From positions 1-16,504 of the forward strand of contig JAJYSW010000051.1 of NCBI GenBank assembly GCA_021793335.1: a DNA stretch of 16,504 bases. Reading direction: 5' to 3'. Below, one piece after another: positions 1-7,019 of this stretch. Position 1 is the first letter of the stretch. Each line of letters opens with the position of its first letter. The stretch is from Actinomycetes bacterium (GTDB taxonomy: Bacteria > Actinomycetota > Actinomycetes > Mycobacteriales > Micromonosporaceae). The translations under genes and the position numbers were made by a program. The notes beneath the pieces are model-generated. The model saw nothing but the letters and a program-made list of their open reading frames with translations, made no database searches and had not been told where the DNA came from.

Positions 1-304
1 GAGCGCCTCGCTCCGGGCCCTGTGTCACCCCCGCACCCATCATTCAGACGGAACAATGTCATTGGGCGCAGCGCCATTCGAAGCGATGCCGCTGCAGCCG
101 GACGGCCCCCGAGAAGGCCGATTGCGAGCGAACATGGAGCCGTCGACGGCTCCATTCGCTCTCGAGGACGACATTACGGACGCCGCTTCGGGATTTCACG
201 CGAAAACCATCAGAGGTTCATTGGAACCGGGGCGGGTCCCGAGCGGGGAGGCCACCGAAGCGCCGCTGCTCGGCCTCGTGCCCCGGACCGGGCGGGGGCG
301 CCGG
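1..304. other. Left-edge non-coding stretch
   Basis: No coding region is supported here. The open frames that cross it have Arg/Gly/Pro-rich translations without recognisable domains and overlap the better-supported immunity gene. The only structure I see is a perfect palindrome at 134-155, listed separately. The stretch lies 3' of the immunity gene, which reads leftward, so it is probably that gene's 3' region. Confidence 0.5.
126..161. terminator. Long inverted repeat, possible terminator downstream of the Imm1 gene
   Basis: ATGGAGCCGTC (134-144) is followed directly by its exact reverse complement (145-155), giving a 22-bp perfect palindrome. After a 2-nt bulge (132-133) the pairing continues with GAGCGA (126-131) against TCGCTC (156-161). 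It lies about 150 nt beyond the stop of the leftward immunity gene. There is no U-tract on either side, so a terminator role is inferred; a protein-binding palindrome is the alternative. Confidence 0.35.
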
Positions 305-790
305 TCACCAGACCGTGCTGGGCCGCCAGGCCACGAGCGCGGGACGCAGGCCGCCGGTCGCTCGGAAGTCCTCGACCGCGCGGGCCAGGGTGTTCAATGG
401 AATATGCGAGTCGGAGGGGAAGACGCCCGCCGAATCCATGTCGCGATAGAGCTTGACCTCGGGATGGTGCTCGACCGAGGAGTAGGAGACCCACGCACCG
501 GGGCCGTAGTCCTCGCCGCCCGGGCCGTAATAGGCGAGTGCCCCGATCTCCGTGCCCCGATCGACGATGATCTTGAGTCCGTGGTCGGGTCGTCCTCCCG
601 GCTCGTACCCCGGGCGGTCGCGGACGAGTGCTGTGGGAACCTGGACCAGGTGCGAGGCCATGATGGTGGCGATGGCGGCGGCGACGCCGTCGGGATCGCA
701 GGCGAGCAGGATCTGCGGTCCGCTGTCGGTCTGGAGCCTGAACTCGGCGCAATGGCCCGCGATATGGGCTCCGGTCGGCCCGGTGCTCAT
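305..790 (-). CDS. Imm1-family immunity protein (orphan)
   Basis: The 161-residue protein resembles the Imm1 family of polymorphic-toxin immunity proteins. It has a middle segment with the pattern GALAYYGPGG, an acidic strand-rich region, and the C-terminal block FPSDSHIPL...AVEDFRATGGLRPALVAW, which matches the Imm1 ending (acidic/proline turn, hydrophobic helix, TG-RP-hydrophobic-W). Imm1 proteins are cytosolic and protect the producer from a cognate secreted toxin, often a nucleic-acid deaminase. The start at 790 is chosen over an in-frame ATG at 865 because AGAAGGAG lies about 8 nt upstream of it, a good Shine-Dalgarno. No toxin gene lies upstream in the same orientation; the neighbour is a divergent SARP regulator. 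Family assignment is from recalled motifs, not a search. Confidence 0.7.
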   Translation of the reverse strand: MSTGPTGAHIAGHCAEFRLQTDSGPQILLACDPDGVAAAIATIMASHLVQVPTALVRDRPGYEPGGRPDHGLKIIVDRGTEIGALAYYGPGGEDYGPGAWVSYSSVEHHPEVKLYRDMDSAGVFPSDSHIPLNTLARAVEDFRATGGLRPALVAWRPSTVW

Positions 791-895
791 CGGTGGTGCT
801 CCTTCTGCGAGCGGGGTGCACAGTGCCGGGGAATGGGAATCAAGACGGACAACCATGGCGGACACCGCACCTCATCATGTCAGGGTTTGCAGACG

Positions 896-924
896 ACAGT
901 ACGTGCGCCGAGGGGCCATATGAA
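896..924 (-). promoter_or_regulatory. Candidate promoter of the immunity gene
   Basis: On the minus strand TTCATA (919-924, -35-like, 4 of 6) and TACTGT (896-901, -10-like) are separated by 17 nt. Transcription would start near 889, leaving a leader of about 100 nt before the ATG at 790. This is consensus matching by eye only. Confidence 0.3.
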
Positions 925-948
925 CGATGAGTCGGGAAATTGACACTA

Positions 949-983
949 TTGCACCGATTCGTTGCGGCAACCTGTCTGTGCAA
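949..983. promoter_or_regulatory. 35-bp nested dyad operator candidate
   Basis: Two inverted repeats share one centre at base 966: outer arms TTGCAC (949-954) and GTGCAA (978-983), inner arms GTTGC (961-965) and GCAAC (967-971). Of 17 base pairs about the centre, 13 are complementary. The element overlaps the candidate -35 and spacer of the SARP gene promoter. The GTGCAA core also forms the tandem array in front of the exporter operon, so a shared binding protein is plausible (inference). Confidence 0.45.
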
Positions 984-990
984 ATAATAG
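962..990 (+). promoter_or_regulatory. Candidate promoter of the SARP gene
   Basis: TTGCGG (962-967) and TAATAG (985-990) are separated by 17 nt and would start transcription near 997, giving a leader of about 250 nt. A perfect TTGACA also occurs at 940-945 but has no -10-like hexamer at the correct spacing. Assignment is by eye. Confidence 0.3.
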
Positions 991-1011
991 ATTCCAATAG
1001 GGACTGACAGG

Positions 1012-1040
1012 TGCTCGCCGGAGCCTCCCATCGGCGAGCA
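1012..1040 (+). other. Leader stem-loop 1 upstream of SARP gene
   Basis: TGCTCGCCG (1012-1020) pairs perfectly with CGGCGAGCA (1032-1040) around an 11-nt loop. It would lie in the 5' leader of the SARP mRNA. No U-tract follows, so it is more likely an RNA structure or DNA operator than a simple terminator. Confidence 0.4.
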
Positions 1041-1050
1041 GTGGCATTGC

Positions 1051-1075
1051 GAGCCTTACACTTCATTCAAGGCTC
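1051..1075 (+). other. Leader stem-loop 2 upstream of SARP gene
   Basis: GAGCCTT (1051-1057) pairs with AAGGCTC (1069-1075), again around an 11-nt loop and only 10 nt after the first stem-loop. The equal loop lengths and close spacing suggest a paired element. Function unknown. Confidence 0.35.
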
Positions 1076-1250
1076 ATCGAAACGTCCGTGAGAGCGAAAG
1101 GCCCATGCGCCCACTCAAGGCCCGCGCCCGGCCCGATCGGCGACAGGATTCGAGCGCATGAATCGGCGCAGGGACCGCCGATCATTCCCTCTGAACGCTC
1201 CAGAGGTGCTCCGTCCGCACCTCGAATGCCCGTCGGGCAAGATGACGGTC

Positions 1251-4118
1251 ATGCGTGTAGAGCTGCTCGGACCGTTGCGGGCCCTCGACGATTCAGGCGA
1301 CGAGATCGCCGTGCCCGCCGGCCGGCAGCGCACCCTGCTCACCCGCCTCGCCGTCGAACCCGGCCGGATCGTCACCGCCGCCGCCCTCATCGACGCCCTC
1401 TGGCCGGATCGGGCCCCGGCCAACGCCGTCGGGGCGCTCCAGACGCAGATCTCGCGCCTCCGCCGCCTGATCGGCGACCGCCTCCGCTCCGACTCGGGCG
1501 GCTACCGGCTCACCGACACCGCCACCGACATCACCGACTTCGAACGCCTCGCGGCCGAAGCGGGCTCCCGCGCCGAAGCCCCGCACACCGTCCGACGCCG
1601 CTGCGAAGAGGCGCTCGCGCTGTGGCGCGGACCGGCCCTGTCCGATACCTCGGGCCTCGACTTCGCCGACACCGAGGCCATCCGGCTCACCGCCCGCCGC
1701 GAGGCCCTCACGTCCCTGCTCATCGAGACCCGGCTCGAACTGGACGGCGCCGAATCCGTCCTCGCCGAGCTCGCGGCCCGCAATACCGCCGACCCGCTCG
1801 CCGAACCGGACGCCGGCCGCTACATGCGGGCCCTGGCGGCCGTCGGCCGCCGGGCCGAGGCGCTCGCCGTCTACGAGCGGACCCGCACCCGACTCGCCGA
1901 CGAACTCGGCGTCGACCCCTCGCCCACACTGGCCGCAGCCCACCTGGACGTGCTGCGCGGCATCGAAACCGCCCCCGCGGACGAAAGTCGCCTTCCCGAG
2001 CCGCTCACCGCCTGCATCGGCCGCGAGGACGACCTCGACGCCGTGCTCGCGCTCATCGACTCCGGCCGCCTGGTCACCCTCACCGGTCCCGGCGGCACCG
2101 GCAAGACCCGGCTCGCCGTCGAAGCCGCGCACCGAGCCGAGCGACGGGGCCGGACCGTCCGGCTCGTCGAACTGGCCTCCGTCGGCGCCCCCTCGCAACT
2201 GCCCGAGCAGTGCCTGAGAGCACTGCGCGCCGGTGAGTCGATCCTCTCCCGCCGCCCCGACGACCTCCGCGACCAGCTCATCGAGACCCTCCGCCGCCGG
2301 GAGACGCTCCTGGTCGTCGACAACTGCGAGCACCTCATCGCCCCGGTCGCCGAACTGCTGGCCCACCTCCTGGCCCGTGCGCCCCGACTCAGCGTGCTCG
2401 CCACCAGCCGCGAACCGCTCGGCATCACCGGCGAGGCCGTCCACTCGGTCGGCCCGCTCGCCCTCCCCGAACCCGGTGCGTCTCCAGCGGCCGCGGCATC
2501 GCATGCCGCGGTACGGCTCTTCGTCGAACGCGGCCGGCAGTCCGACGCCTCCTTCTCACTCACCGAGGCGAACACGCGCCTCATCGTCGGGATCTGCGCC
2601 GCGCTCGACGGCCTGCCGCTCGCCATCGAACTCGCCGCCGCCCGCCTGCGGACCATGGGCGTCGAGGACCTCGCCGCCCGTCTCGACCACCGGTTCAGCC
2701 TGCTCGACCGCGGCGACCGCACCGCCGCGCCGCGGCAGCGCACGCTCCGCGCCGTGGTCGACTGGAGCTGGGACCTGCTCGAACCGGCCGAACGGCGGGC
2801 ACTGGCCCGCATGTCCGTGTTCAACGGAGGAGCGGACCTCGCCTCCGCCGTCGAGGTCTGCTCGGCCTCAGTGGACGTGATCGCGGGCCTGGTCGACAAG
2901 TCACTCGTCCAACGGCTCCCCTCCGGGCGCTACCGACTGCTGGAGACCGTCCGCGAATACGCCGCCGAGCGGCTCGCCGAGTTCGGTGAAACCGCTGAGC
3001 GACACCTGGTCCACGCCGAGTACTACGCCGACCTCGCCGCAGCGGCCGGACCGCACCTGCAGCGGGCCGAACAGGTCGAATGGCTCGAACGGCTCAACGC
3101 CGACCACGGCAACCTGACCGCCGCGATCCGCCGCATGATCGCCGCCGGCGATGCCGCCGCCGCGCACCGTGCCATGGCGCCCCTCGCCTGGTACTGGTGG
3201 ATGCGCGGCCACCGCGCGGAGGGCCAGGAGCTGACCTTCCGAGTGCGCGCGATGCAAGGCCCGGTCGAACCCCTGGACCGGGCCCTGGTCTGCATGTCGG
3301 GCACCTGGGGCCTGTGGAACGGCGAACTCGACCCCTCCGACGTCGCCTCAGGTTGGGAGGAGGCCGCGCGGCTCGCCGACGAGCACGGCCTGTACGACCG
3401 GATGCCGGTGCTGAAACTCGTCCCCGCGCTGCTGGCCCTCTACGCGGACGATGAGGAGGCCGTGCGTCGCGTCCTCGACGAACTCGACGAATTCGACGGC
3501 GAGGAGGACCGCGTGGTCAGAGGCATGGTCCTGCTGTTCTGCGCCGGCTACTCCGAACGGGCCGGCGAACTCGGACGGGCGGCGGCCGAACTGGCCGAGT
3601 GCCATGCCGTCTTCGAAGCGCTCGGGGAGCGCTTCGGCATCCTCATGTCGCTCCAGGGCCTGGCCGGGCTCAGCGAGGCCGCAGGCGATCACGCCGAGGC
3701 CCGCCGTCTGCTGTCCCGCGCGCTCCGGGTCGAGTCCGAGTTCGGCGCCGACCTCACCGATTCGGTCATCGCAGAGAACCTGTGGCGTCTCGACGCGGCG
3801 TACGGCGACGACCCGGAGGCCGTGCTCGCTCGGCTGCGCGTCGAGCAGGAGCGCACGGCCCGCGCCGGGAACTTTGAGAACACGATGGCCGCGCGCATCT
3901 CCGCAGCCGTGTGCCTGCGCCGCCTGGGACGGCCCGAGGAGGCCCGGGACGAACTGCTCGCCGCCGAGGCCGGTCGCCCCGAGCACATCCGGTTCTCCGA
4001 GGTCGCGATGCGGCTGTACCGGCAGCTCGCCGAGGTGGCGAACGAACTCGGCGACCACGGCTTGGAGCGCCGGGCCGCCGAGACGAGCGCCGAAGAGCGC
4101 TGGCCGTTCAGTTCGTGA
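1251..4118 (+). CDS. SARP/AfsR-like regulator (BTAD, NB-ARC ATPase, TPR-like C-terminus)
   Basis: A 955-residue cytoplasmic transcription activator. Residues 1-95 form an OmpR-type winged helix (RVELLGPL, RQRTLLTRLAVEPG, ALQTQISRLRRLIGD). Residues 92-236 form the BTAD helical domain (ALAVYERTRTRLADELGVDP). The STAND/NB-ARC ATPase follows: Walker A GPGGTGKT at 279-286, Walker B LLVVDN at 353-358, TSREPL at 385-390 and GLPLAIELAAARL at 454-466. The remainder is helical, TPR-like, ending in AEERWPFSS. SARP regulators bind 11-bp direct repeats and recruit RNA polymerase; ATP binding usually gates them. The ATG at 1251 begins the conserved domain; in-frame ATGs at 1242 and 1158 are possible and none has a strong ribosome site. 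The 3' end overlaps the convergent exporter permease by 11 nt. The 11-bp repeats before the exporter suggest it is the target. Confidence 0.88.
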   Translation: MRVELLGPLRALDDSGDEIAVPAGRQRTLLTRLAVEPGRIVTAAALIDALWPDRAPANAVGALQTQISRLRRLIGDRLRSDSGGYRLTDTATDITDFERLAAEAGSRAEAPHTVRRRCEEALALWRGPALSDTSGLDFADTEAIRLTARREALTSLLIETRLELDGAESVLAELAARNTADPLAEPDAGRYMRALAAVGRRAEALAVYERTRTRLADELGVDPSPTLAAAHLDVLRGIETAPADESRLPEPLTACIGREDDLDAVLALIDSGRLVTLTGPGGTGKTRLAVEAAHRAERRGRTVRLVELASVGAPSQLPEQCLRALRAGESILSRRPDDLRDQLIETLRRRETLLVVDNCEHLIAPVAELLAHLLARAPRLSVLATSREPLGITGEAVHSVGPLALPEPGASPAAAASHAAVRLFVERGRQSDASFSLTEANTRLIVGICAALDGLPLAIELAAARLRTMGVEDLAARLDHRFSLLDRGDRTAAPRQRTLRAVVDWSWDLLEPAERRALARMSVFNGGADLASAVEVCSASVDVIAGLVDKSLVQRLPSGRYRLLETVREYAAERLAEFGETAERHLVHAEYYADLAAAAGPHLQRAEQVEWLERLNADHGNLTAAIRRMIAAGDAAAAHRAMAPLAWYWWMRGHRAEGQELTFRVRAMQGPVEPLDRALVCMSGTWGLWNGELDPSDVASGWEEAARLADEHGLYDRMPVLKLVPALLALYADDEEAVRRVLDELDEFDGEEDRVVRGMVLLFCAGYSERAGELGRAAAELAECHAVFEALGERFGILMSLQGLAGLSEAAGDHAEARRLLSRALRVESEFGADLTDSVIAENLWRLDAAYGDDPEAVLARLRVEQERTARAGNFENTMAARISAAVCLRRLGRPEEARDELLAAEAGRPEHIRFSEVAMRLYRQLAEVANELGDHGLERRAAETSAEERWPFSS

Positions 4119-4896
4119 GCCTGCGCCGGTAGGCCCGCAGCGACAGCGGCACGAACACCGCCACGGCCCCGGCGCACCAGCCCAGGAGCGCCAGGAGGTA
4201 GCCGCCCGGCGCGTCTCCCGCGAGCAGGCTGCGGATCGTCTCCGAGAGCGCCGTCATCGGGTTGATCTCCGCGAGCCATTGGACCGCGCCGGGCAGCGTC
4301 TCGATCTCGATGAACGCCGTCGACGTGTAGGACAGCGGCATGAGCAGGGCGACCATCCACGTCTGGACCTGGTCCTCGGACTTGGCGGTCAGGCCCGCCA
4401 ACACCATCGACCATGAGGCGCTGAACATGAACAGCAGTACTACTCCCACGGCGGCCAGGACGCCGAGGACGCCGCCCTCGGCCCGGTAGCCCATGGCGAA
4501 CGCGACGCCGCCGACGACCAGCAGCGCCCAGGCGTGCTTGACCATGTCGGCGGTGACACGGCCGCTCAGCAGTGCGAACCGGGACACCGGCATCGCGGTC
4601 AGCCGGTCGAACATCCCCGATTCGAGATCGGCGAACAGCGCCAGCCCTGTGGCGGGGATCGCGAAGAACAGGCCCATGACGACGATCGTCGGCCCCGCGT
4701 ACTGAAGGAAGTCCTGCCAAGTGCCCATCATCTGACCGCCCATGAAGAACGTGATGGACAGCAGGATCATCAGGGGGATCATGAAGAATTCGATCAGCGT
4801 CGCCGGGTTGTTCCTGATCGAGGCGAGCGAGCGCGCCGCCATCGACGCCGACTGCGCGAGCACGCCGCGCCTCGTGGTCCAAGTCGTCACCGTCAT
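4108..4896 (-). CDS. DrrB-type ABC-2 transporter permease
   Basis: A 262-residue integral membrane protein of the ABC-2 (DrrB/daunorubicin exporter) family. About six hydrophobic segments are visible, including LIEFFMIPLMILLSITFF near residue 33, a block with TIVVMGLFFAIPATG, VLGVLAAVGVVLLFMF, and LLALLGWCAGAVAVFV near the C-terminus. The loop after the third segment pair contains the family-typical PLSYTSTAFI and INPMTALSETIR. It would pair with the ATPase encoded just upstream to export a hydrophobic drug or metabolite. Its ATG overlaps the TGA of the ATPase gene (ATGA, 4893-4896), so the two are translationally coupled. Its stop lies inside the 3' end of the convergent SARP gene. The substrate cannot be read from sequence. 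Confidence 0.88.
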   Translation of the reverse strand: MTVTTWTTRRGVLAQSASMAARSLASIRNNPATLIEFFMIPLMILLSITFFMGGQMMGTWQDFLQYAGPTIVVMGLFFAIPATGLALFADLESGMFDRLTAMPVSRFALLSGRVTADMVKHAWALLVVGGVAFAMGYRAEGGVLGVLAAVGVVLLFMFSASWSMVLAGLTAKSEDQVQTWMVALLMPLSYTSTAFIEIETLPGAVQWLAEINPMTALSETIRSLLAGDAPGGYLLALLGWCAGAVAVFVPLSLRAYRRRLTN

Positions 4897-5852
4897 GCCG
4901 CGACCTCCGCTTCGCTCGTCGACTCGGTCCGGTGGCCGGTCAGGGCCAGGAACACCTCGTCGAGCGTGGGCTCGTCGACGCCGAACGAGACCAGGTCGAT
5001 CCCGGTCCGTGCCACCTGCGCCACTATCGCCGCGGCCTGTCCGGCGTGGGCGACCGGGACGGCCGCCGCGCCCTCCTCCAGCTTGGTCTCGGCCCCGATG
5101 ACTCGGTCCGCCAGCTCGGCCAGCGGCGCGAGCGCCTCGGCCCGCACCGGCCTCAGGCGCAGTACCGGGCCGCCGACCATCTGCTTGAGTTCGCTCGGCG
5201 CGCCGGAGGCGATGACGCGCCCGGTGTCGATGACGGCGATGGCGTCGGCCAGTTGATCGGCCTCTTCCAGGTACTGGGTGGTCAGCAGCACCGTCGTGCC
5301 CTCGGCGACCAGGTCGCGGACGACGTCCCACAGTCCGTTCCGGCTCTTCGGGTCCAGACCGGTGGTCGGCTCGTCCAGGAACAGCACCTCGGGGCGGCGG
5401 ACGACGGATGCGGCCAGGTCCAGGCGGCGGCGCATGCCGCCGGAGTACTCGCCCGCGGCCCGGCCGGCGGCGTGGACGAGGTCGAACCGCTCCAGCAGTT
5501 CGGCCGCCCGCGCCTTCGCCCGGGGCCGGGAGGCGCCGAGCAGGCGGGCGATGAGCACGAGGTTCTGTTCGCCGGTCAAGTCGTGGTCCAGGCCCGCGTA
5601 CTGGCCGGTCAGGCCGATGCGCTCGCGGACCTCGCCGGCCTGGGCGACCACGTCGAGCCCGAGGACGCGGGCGCTGCCGGCGTCGGGACGGGTCAGCGTG
5701 CTCAGGACTCGGACCGCGGTGGTCTTGCCGGCTCCGTTGGGGCCGAGGACCCCCAGCACGGAACCGGCGGGAACGGTGAGGTCGACGCCGTCGAGGGCGC
5801 GGACGTCGCCGAACGCCTTCACCAGCCCTCTGACCTCGATCGAATGGTGCAT
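4893..5852 (-). CDS. DrrA-type ABC transporter ATP-binding protein
   Basis: A 319-residue ATPase subunit. Walker A GPNGAGKTT is at 37-45, Q-loop Gln at 84, signature YSGGM at 136-140, Walker B VLFLDEP at 156-162 and the D-loop GLDP follows. The switch position reads TTQYLEEAD with Gln193 in place of His, as I recall for DrrA-type ATPases. The C-terminal DrrA extension (PTLDEVFLALTG) is present. It powers export through the DrrB-like permease encoded next. The ATG at 5852 is preceded by GGAAAGG at good spacing; the frame stays open further upstream to 5990, but that part runs through the repeat array and has no domain. Four 11-bp-spaced GTGCAAG-like heptamers lie 55 nt upstream. Confidence 0.93.
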   Translation of the reverse strand: MHHSIEVRGLVKAFGDVRALDGVDLTVPAGSVLGVLGPNGAGKTTAVRVLSTLTRPDAGSARVLGLDVVAQAGEVRERIGLTGQYAGLDHDLTGEQNLVLIARLLGASRPRAKARAAELLERFDLVHAAGRAAGEYSGGMRRRLDLAASVVRRPEVLFLDEPTTGLDPKSRNGLWDVVRDLVAEGTTVLLTTQYLEEADQLADAIAVIDTGRVIASGAPSELKQMVGGPVLRLRPVRAEALAPLAELADRVIGAETKLEEGAAAVPVAHAGQAAAIVAQVARTGIDLVSFGVDEPTLDEVFLALTGHRTESTSEAEVAA

Positions 5853-5906
5853 GGCATGCCTTTCCAGTGTCGCCTTGCTATGACGACTCCAGCGTGCGGC
5901 GGGGAC

Positions 5907-5946
5907 CTTGCACCACGCTTGCACCGGACTTGCATCGGCCTTGCAC
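5907..5946 (-). promoter_or_regulatory. Four 11-bp-phased heptamer repeats, candidate SARP binding site of the exporter operon
   Basis: On the plus strand CTTGCA begins at 5907, 5918, 5929 and 5940, exactly 11 bp apart. On the drrA strand these are heptamers GTGCAAG, ATGCAAG, GTGCAAG, GTGCAAG separated by 4-nt spacers. A degenerate fifth copy (CTTGCT, 5874-5879) is in the same phase, 33 bp away. One repeat per helical turn is the known SARP operator design, and the SARP-LAL protein PimR is described as using CGGCAAG heptamers with 4-bp spacers. A TCATAG at 5878-5883 is the nearest -10-like hexamer on this strand, but the fit is poor. Confidence 0.65.
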
Positions 5947-6000
5947 TGCTTCTCGCCCCGGTCCCTGTACCGTGCCCGCACCGCCTTCACGAACGGCGAA

Positions 6001-6030
6001 AGGGCCGCATCCCTTCCGGAATGCGGCCCT
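6001..6030 (-). terminator. Rho-independent terminator of the sugar importer operon
   Basis: AGGGCCGCAT (6001-6010) pairs perfectly with ATGCGGCCCT (6021-6030) around a 10-nt loop. Read on the minus strand, the stem is followed by TTTCGCC, a short U-run. It lies about 50 nt beyond the LplC-like permease stop and insulates the exporter operon from the importer operon. Confidence 0.7.
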
Positions 6031-6077
6031 GCGGTTCTGTGGGCGACCAGTGCCCGTCCAGGGGCCCTGAACAGGCC

Positions 6078-7019
6078 CTAACCTTTGATGGCGCCGGTGA
6101 TGACGGCCTTCGTGAAGTGCTTCTGGATGAACGGGTACATGATCACGATCGGGATGATCGTGCAGACCACCACGGCCATCTTGAGTGCGGCCGTGGGCGC
6201 GGCGACGTCCGACTGGTACTGCGCCGCCGAGGAGGCGGCCCCCGGCAGGCCCTGCGTCGACATGAGCATGCGCTGGAGCACCACCTGGATCGGCTGCGTG
6301 TCGAGGCTCGGGATGTAGAGGACGGCCTGGAAGTAGATGTTCCAGTACATGACCGCGTAGAACAGCGCGATGACCGCCAGGATCGCCTTCGACATCGGCA
6401 GCACCACGCGGAACAGCGTTTTGAACTCCCCGGCCCCGTCCATCTTGGCGGCGTCGATGAGCTCGCGCGGCACGCTGTTCATGAAGAACGCACGCAGCAC
6501 GATGAGGTTGAAGGCGTTGAGCGCCATCGGCAAGAGCAGCGACCAGTAGCTGTTGAACAGCCCCAGCTGCTGCACCACGAGGAAACTGGGGTACATGCCC
6601 GGAGCGAACAGGAAGGTGAACAGGATCAGCAGCAGCAACGGCCGGTGCAGCACCGTGCCCGGGCGCGAGAGCCCGTAGGCCGCGCCGATGGTGAGCACCA
6701 TGCTGATCGCGGTCCCGACGGCCGTGAGAATGACCGTCAGGAGCAGCGAGTCGGTGAGCGCACCGCCGCTGAAGATCTCCTGGTAGGCCTGGACGCTCAC
6801 GTCGGTGGGGATGAGCAGCAGGTTCCCGCCGGCGCGTTGGAGCGCCTCCTCGCTGGCGAAGCTGGTCGCCACGATCGCCCAGATGGGGATGACGATGGCC
6901 GCGGCGTAGCAGATCATGAACGCGGCCTTGGCGAGCTTACCGACCAGGGACGGCTCCTCGTCCCACACCGGACGGTTGCTCTTGCGCGGCCGCTGCGCGC
7001 GAATGGCAGTGGTGGTCAT
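6078..7019 (-). CDS. Carbohydrate ABC transporter permease, LplC/YtcP-like (MalG class)
   Basis: A 313-residue inner-membrane permease of the CUT1 carbohydrate importer family. It has a cytoplasmic N-terminus followed by six hydrophobic segments, for example AAFMICYAAAIVIPIWAIVA at the start and VVVCTIIPIVIMYPF at the end. The EAA loop that docks the ATPase reads DAAKMDGAGEFKTLFRVVLP. The ending HFTKAVITGAIKG is the classic LplC/YtcP C-terminus. Its ATG overlaps the stop of the LplB-like gene (ATGA at 7016-7019), so the two permeases are coupled. It is the last gene of the operon and is followed by a terminator hairpin. Confidence 0.93.
   Translation of the reverse strand: MTTTAIRAQRPRKSNRPVWDEEPSLVGKLAKAAFMICYAAAIVIPIWAIVATSFASEEALQRAGGNLLLIPTDVSVQAYQEIFSGGALTDSLLLTVILTAVGTAISMVLTIGAAYGLSRPGTVLHRPLLLLILFTFLFAPGMYPSFLVVQQLGLFNSYWSLLLPMALNAFNLIVLRAFFMNSVPRELIDAAKMDGAGEFKTLFRVVLPMSKAILAVIALFYAVMYWNIYFQAVLYIPSLDTQPIQVVLQRMLMSTQGLPGAASSAAQYQSDVAAPTAALKMAVVVCTIIPIVIMYPFIQKHFTKAVITGAIKG

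Larger units (their letters stand above)
791..1250. other. Divergent regulatory region between Imm1 gene and SARP gene
   Basis: This 460-nt interval is less GC-rich than its surroundings and holds no convincing gene; short minus-strand frames inside it have no good ribosome site or domain. It contains the candidate promoters of both flanking genes, a nested dyad centred on 966, and two hairpins with 11-nt loops (1012-1040 and 1051-1075). Each is described in its own entry. Confidence 0.6.

Noticed and set aside
56..943. Long plus-strand open frame across the immunity gene
   Set aside because: Its translation has no domain and it lies antisense to the Imm1-like gene, which has both a family match and a good ribosome site.
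840..1066. Short minus-strand open frames upstream of the immunity gene
   Set aside because: About 60 codons each, overlapping each other in different frames, with no ribosome site or domain, and lying across the dyad and hairpins.
3611..3624. A third partial copy of the LacI-type palindrome (CTTCGAAGCGCTCG)
   Set aside because: It lies inside the SARP coding region, lacks dyad symmetry in one arm, and is what codon use in high-GC DNA would produce by chance.
5874..5946. Reading the CTTGCA repeats as a CRISPR or coding repeat
   Set aside because: The repeat unit is only 6-7 bp with 4-bp spacers, and the frame through it has no ribosome site. It fits an operator array better.
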